Shown: positions 11,216 to 12,292 of the stretch, piece by piece | Position numbering within the stretch: the first letter of the stretch is position 1 | How the letters are laid out: every line of letters begins with the position of its first letter | NCBI GenBank assembly: GCA_937925565.1 | Contig: CALALM010000079.1 | Location: 1 to 12,292, forward strand | Reading direction: 5' to 3' | Source of the DNA: an uncultured Centipeda sp. | Lineage (GTDB): Bacteria > Bacillota > Negativicutes > Selenomonadales > Selenomonadaceae | Length of the DNA stretch: 12,292 nt | The notes under the pieces: model-generated | Seen by the model: the letters and a program-made list of their open reading frames with translations, nothing else | Told to the model about the DNA's origin: nothing | Databases searched by the model: none | Program-made: the position numbers and the translations under genes

Positions 11216-12292
11216 ATGCCGAAACGTGTGGCTCTCTATATCCACGTCTCATCTGAGGAACAGGCGCGGCACGGTCTCTCCCTCGGCGAGCAGAGGAAAA
11301 ACCTCATGGCATACGCGCAGGAACATGGCTATATCGTCATCGGCGTGTACGCTGACGAGGGGGTGAGCGCCCGCAAGGCGATGTCCCGCCGGAAGGAGCT
11401 GCAACGGATGCTCGCCGATGTGGACGAAGGGCGCATCGACATCATCATTATCAAGTGCCTTGATCGATGGTTTCGCAACGTCGCGGATTTTTACAAGGTC
11501 AAGGAGCGACTGGATGCACGCGGCGTCGATTGGGTGTGCGCGACGGAGGATTTCAACACGACCACGCCGAACGGGCTTCTCATGCTCAATCTGAAACTCT
11601 CCCTCGCCCAACACGAAAGCGATCAGACAGGCGAGCGCATCAAGTATGTATTCGAGGGGAAGCGGGCGCGAAAAGAGGTTATTTCCGGCAGTTTGCCAAT
11701 CGGTCTCAAAGTAGAAAATAAGCACGCCGTTCCGGATGAACGGCTGCCGATTGTGCGCTTTCTTTTTGACTATGTTTATAACGGTGGTTCATTGCGCTCC
11801 GCAGCTATCGCAATACAGGAAAAATTCGGGGTTCTTCTCTCTGCTCTTGTGATACGAAATATGCTAAAAAATCGTTCTTATATCGGTGAGATTTACGGGA
11901 TTCCGGACTATATTCCCGCGTTAATTCCGCACGATGTGTTTTTTCGTGTGCAGGATATTCTCTCGCGCAACGCAAAACCTACACCAAGCGGAAGTATCTA
12001 CCTTTTTACTGGGCTGATCCGTTGTCCCGTATGCGGGAAACGACTCAGTGCCACGCGCGGCGTACGCAATCGCCAAGGCGAGTTCAAGGCGTTCCAATAT
12101 TTGTGCAAAACGCATAAAGTCGGCAATCCGCCGCTTTGCGGGTTCTCTCGCTCCGTCTTTGAGACAAAACTTGAAAACTATCTGCTCGATAATATTCAGC
12201 GCCTGATCCGTGAACATATTGTGACACTTGAGGCATTGCGCGTAAACGGCACCATCACGGGCGGCACGGGCGCGGGCGCCACAGGAAACACC
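11216..12292 (+). CDS. Large serine recombinase, 3' end outside window
   Basis: 359 codons are visible. The N-terminal resolvase domain (about 4-145) has ALYIHVSSEEQA with the nucleophile Ser12, RRKELQRM (58-65), and CLDRWFRN (81-88, with Asp83, Arg84 and Arg87), then LNLKLSLAQHESDQTGERI on the long helix. The Recombinase domain follows (about 160-250), then a zinc ribbon with Cys270, Cys273, Cys297 and Cys308. A helical segment of the coiled-coil region (ETKLENYLLDNIQRLIREH) precedes the window edge. Such enzymes integrate and excise phages and conjugative or mobilisable elements. The position before the nucleophile pair, almost always Arg (Y-x-R-V-S), is His10 here. GGAGG lies 9 bases before the ATG at 11216. 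This is the strongest sign that the right part of the window is mobile. Confidence 0.92.
   Translation, partial: MPKRVALYIHVSSEEQARHGLSLGEQRKNLMAYAQEHGYIVIGVYADEGVSARKAMSRRKELQRMLADVDEGRIDIIIIKCLDRWFRNVADFYKVKERLDARGVDWVCATEDFNTTTPNGLLMLNLKLSLAQHESDQTGERIKYVFEGKRARKEVISGSLPIGLKVENKHAVPDERLPIVRFLFDYVYNGGSLRSAAIAIQEKFGVLLSALVIRNMLKNRSYIGEIYGIPDYIPALIPHDVFFRVQDILSRNAKPTPSGSIYLFTGLIRCPVCGKRLSATRGVRNRQGEFKAFQYLCKTHKVGNPPLCGFSRSVFETKLENYLLDNIQRLIREHIVTLEALRVNGTITGGTGAGATGNT

Larger units (their letters stand above)
9829..12292. mobile_element. Probable integrative element or remnant inserted in the adhesin gene; right end outside window
   Basis: At about 9829 the adhesin coding sequence stops making sense and unrelated accessory sequence begins. 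The contents up to the window end are typical of mobile DNA: gene fragments, a toxin-antitoxin pair, small structured transcripts and a large serine recombinase. No second half of the adhesin and no duplicated attachment core could be seen within the window, so the left boundary is approximate and the right one is unknown. Rearrangement by deletion next to an existing element would look the same. Confidence 0.5.

Noticed and set aside
1..12292. CRISPR arrays, tRNA or rRNA genes
   Set aside because: No regularly spaced repeats, cloverleaf patterns or rRNA segments were seen on either strand.

Overview
The window looks like chromosome of a Gram-negative-type member of the Negativicutes, most likely Selenomonas or a close relative. 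This is inferred from the high-GC coding sequence, strong Shine-Dalgarno sites, genes that imply an outer membrane, a bacteriohemerythrin, and a surface-adhesin start of the kind seen in that group. No sequence search was possible, so the taxon is a judgement.

Positions 1-4559 carry a minus-strand cluster. In transcription order it encodes a YdjC/ChbG-type sugar deacetylase, a DPM/GtrB-type polyprenyl-phosphate glycosyltransferase, a polytopic DUF6056-like membrane protein (probable GT-C fold) and a CNNM/CorC CBS-domain protein, the last with its own good promoter. The first three are tightly packed. They look like an envelope-glycan pathway: load a sugar on a lipid carrier, deacetylate it, then transfer it on the outer face of the membrane.

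Positions 4717-8129 carry a plus-strand operon: a CinA N-terminal domain lacking the usual C-terminal amidase, a secreted SGNH/GDSL hydrolase, a membrane-anchored DUF2939-like protein and a bacteriohemerythrin with one altered metal-ligand position. A very clear rho-independent terminator closes it. An AT-rich gap follows, then an unrecognised 111-residue protein with its own promoter and terminator.

From 8978 a near-consensus promoter drives the start of a large surface adhesin or autotransporter. It is broken after about 250 residues, at roughly 9829, where unrelated sequence begins. From there to the window end lies accessory DNA: a 36-codon remnant, a HigB-like toxin with a likely 1-base frameshift at its start, an antitoxin that has lost its helix-turn-helix, a promoter-terminator unit that looks like a small RNA, a small secreted metal-binding-type protein, a hairpin-rich spacer with a complete minus-strand mini-gene, and a large serine recombinase cut by the window end. 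The recombinase has His where the family has a catalytic Arg. The simplest reading is that an integrative element or its remnants interrupted the adhesin gene.

The most unusual material is in 10550-11215. Two compact transcription units, one per strand, have recognisable promoters and terminators but encode no ordinary protein.
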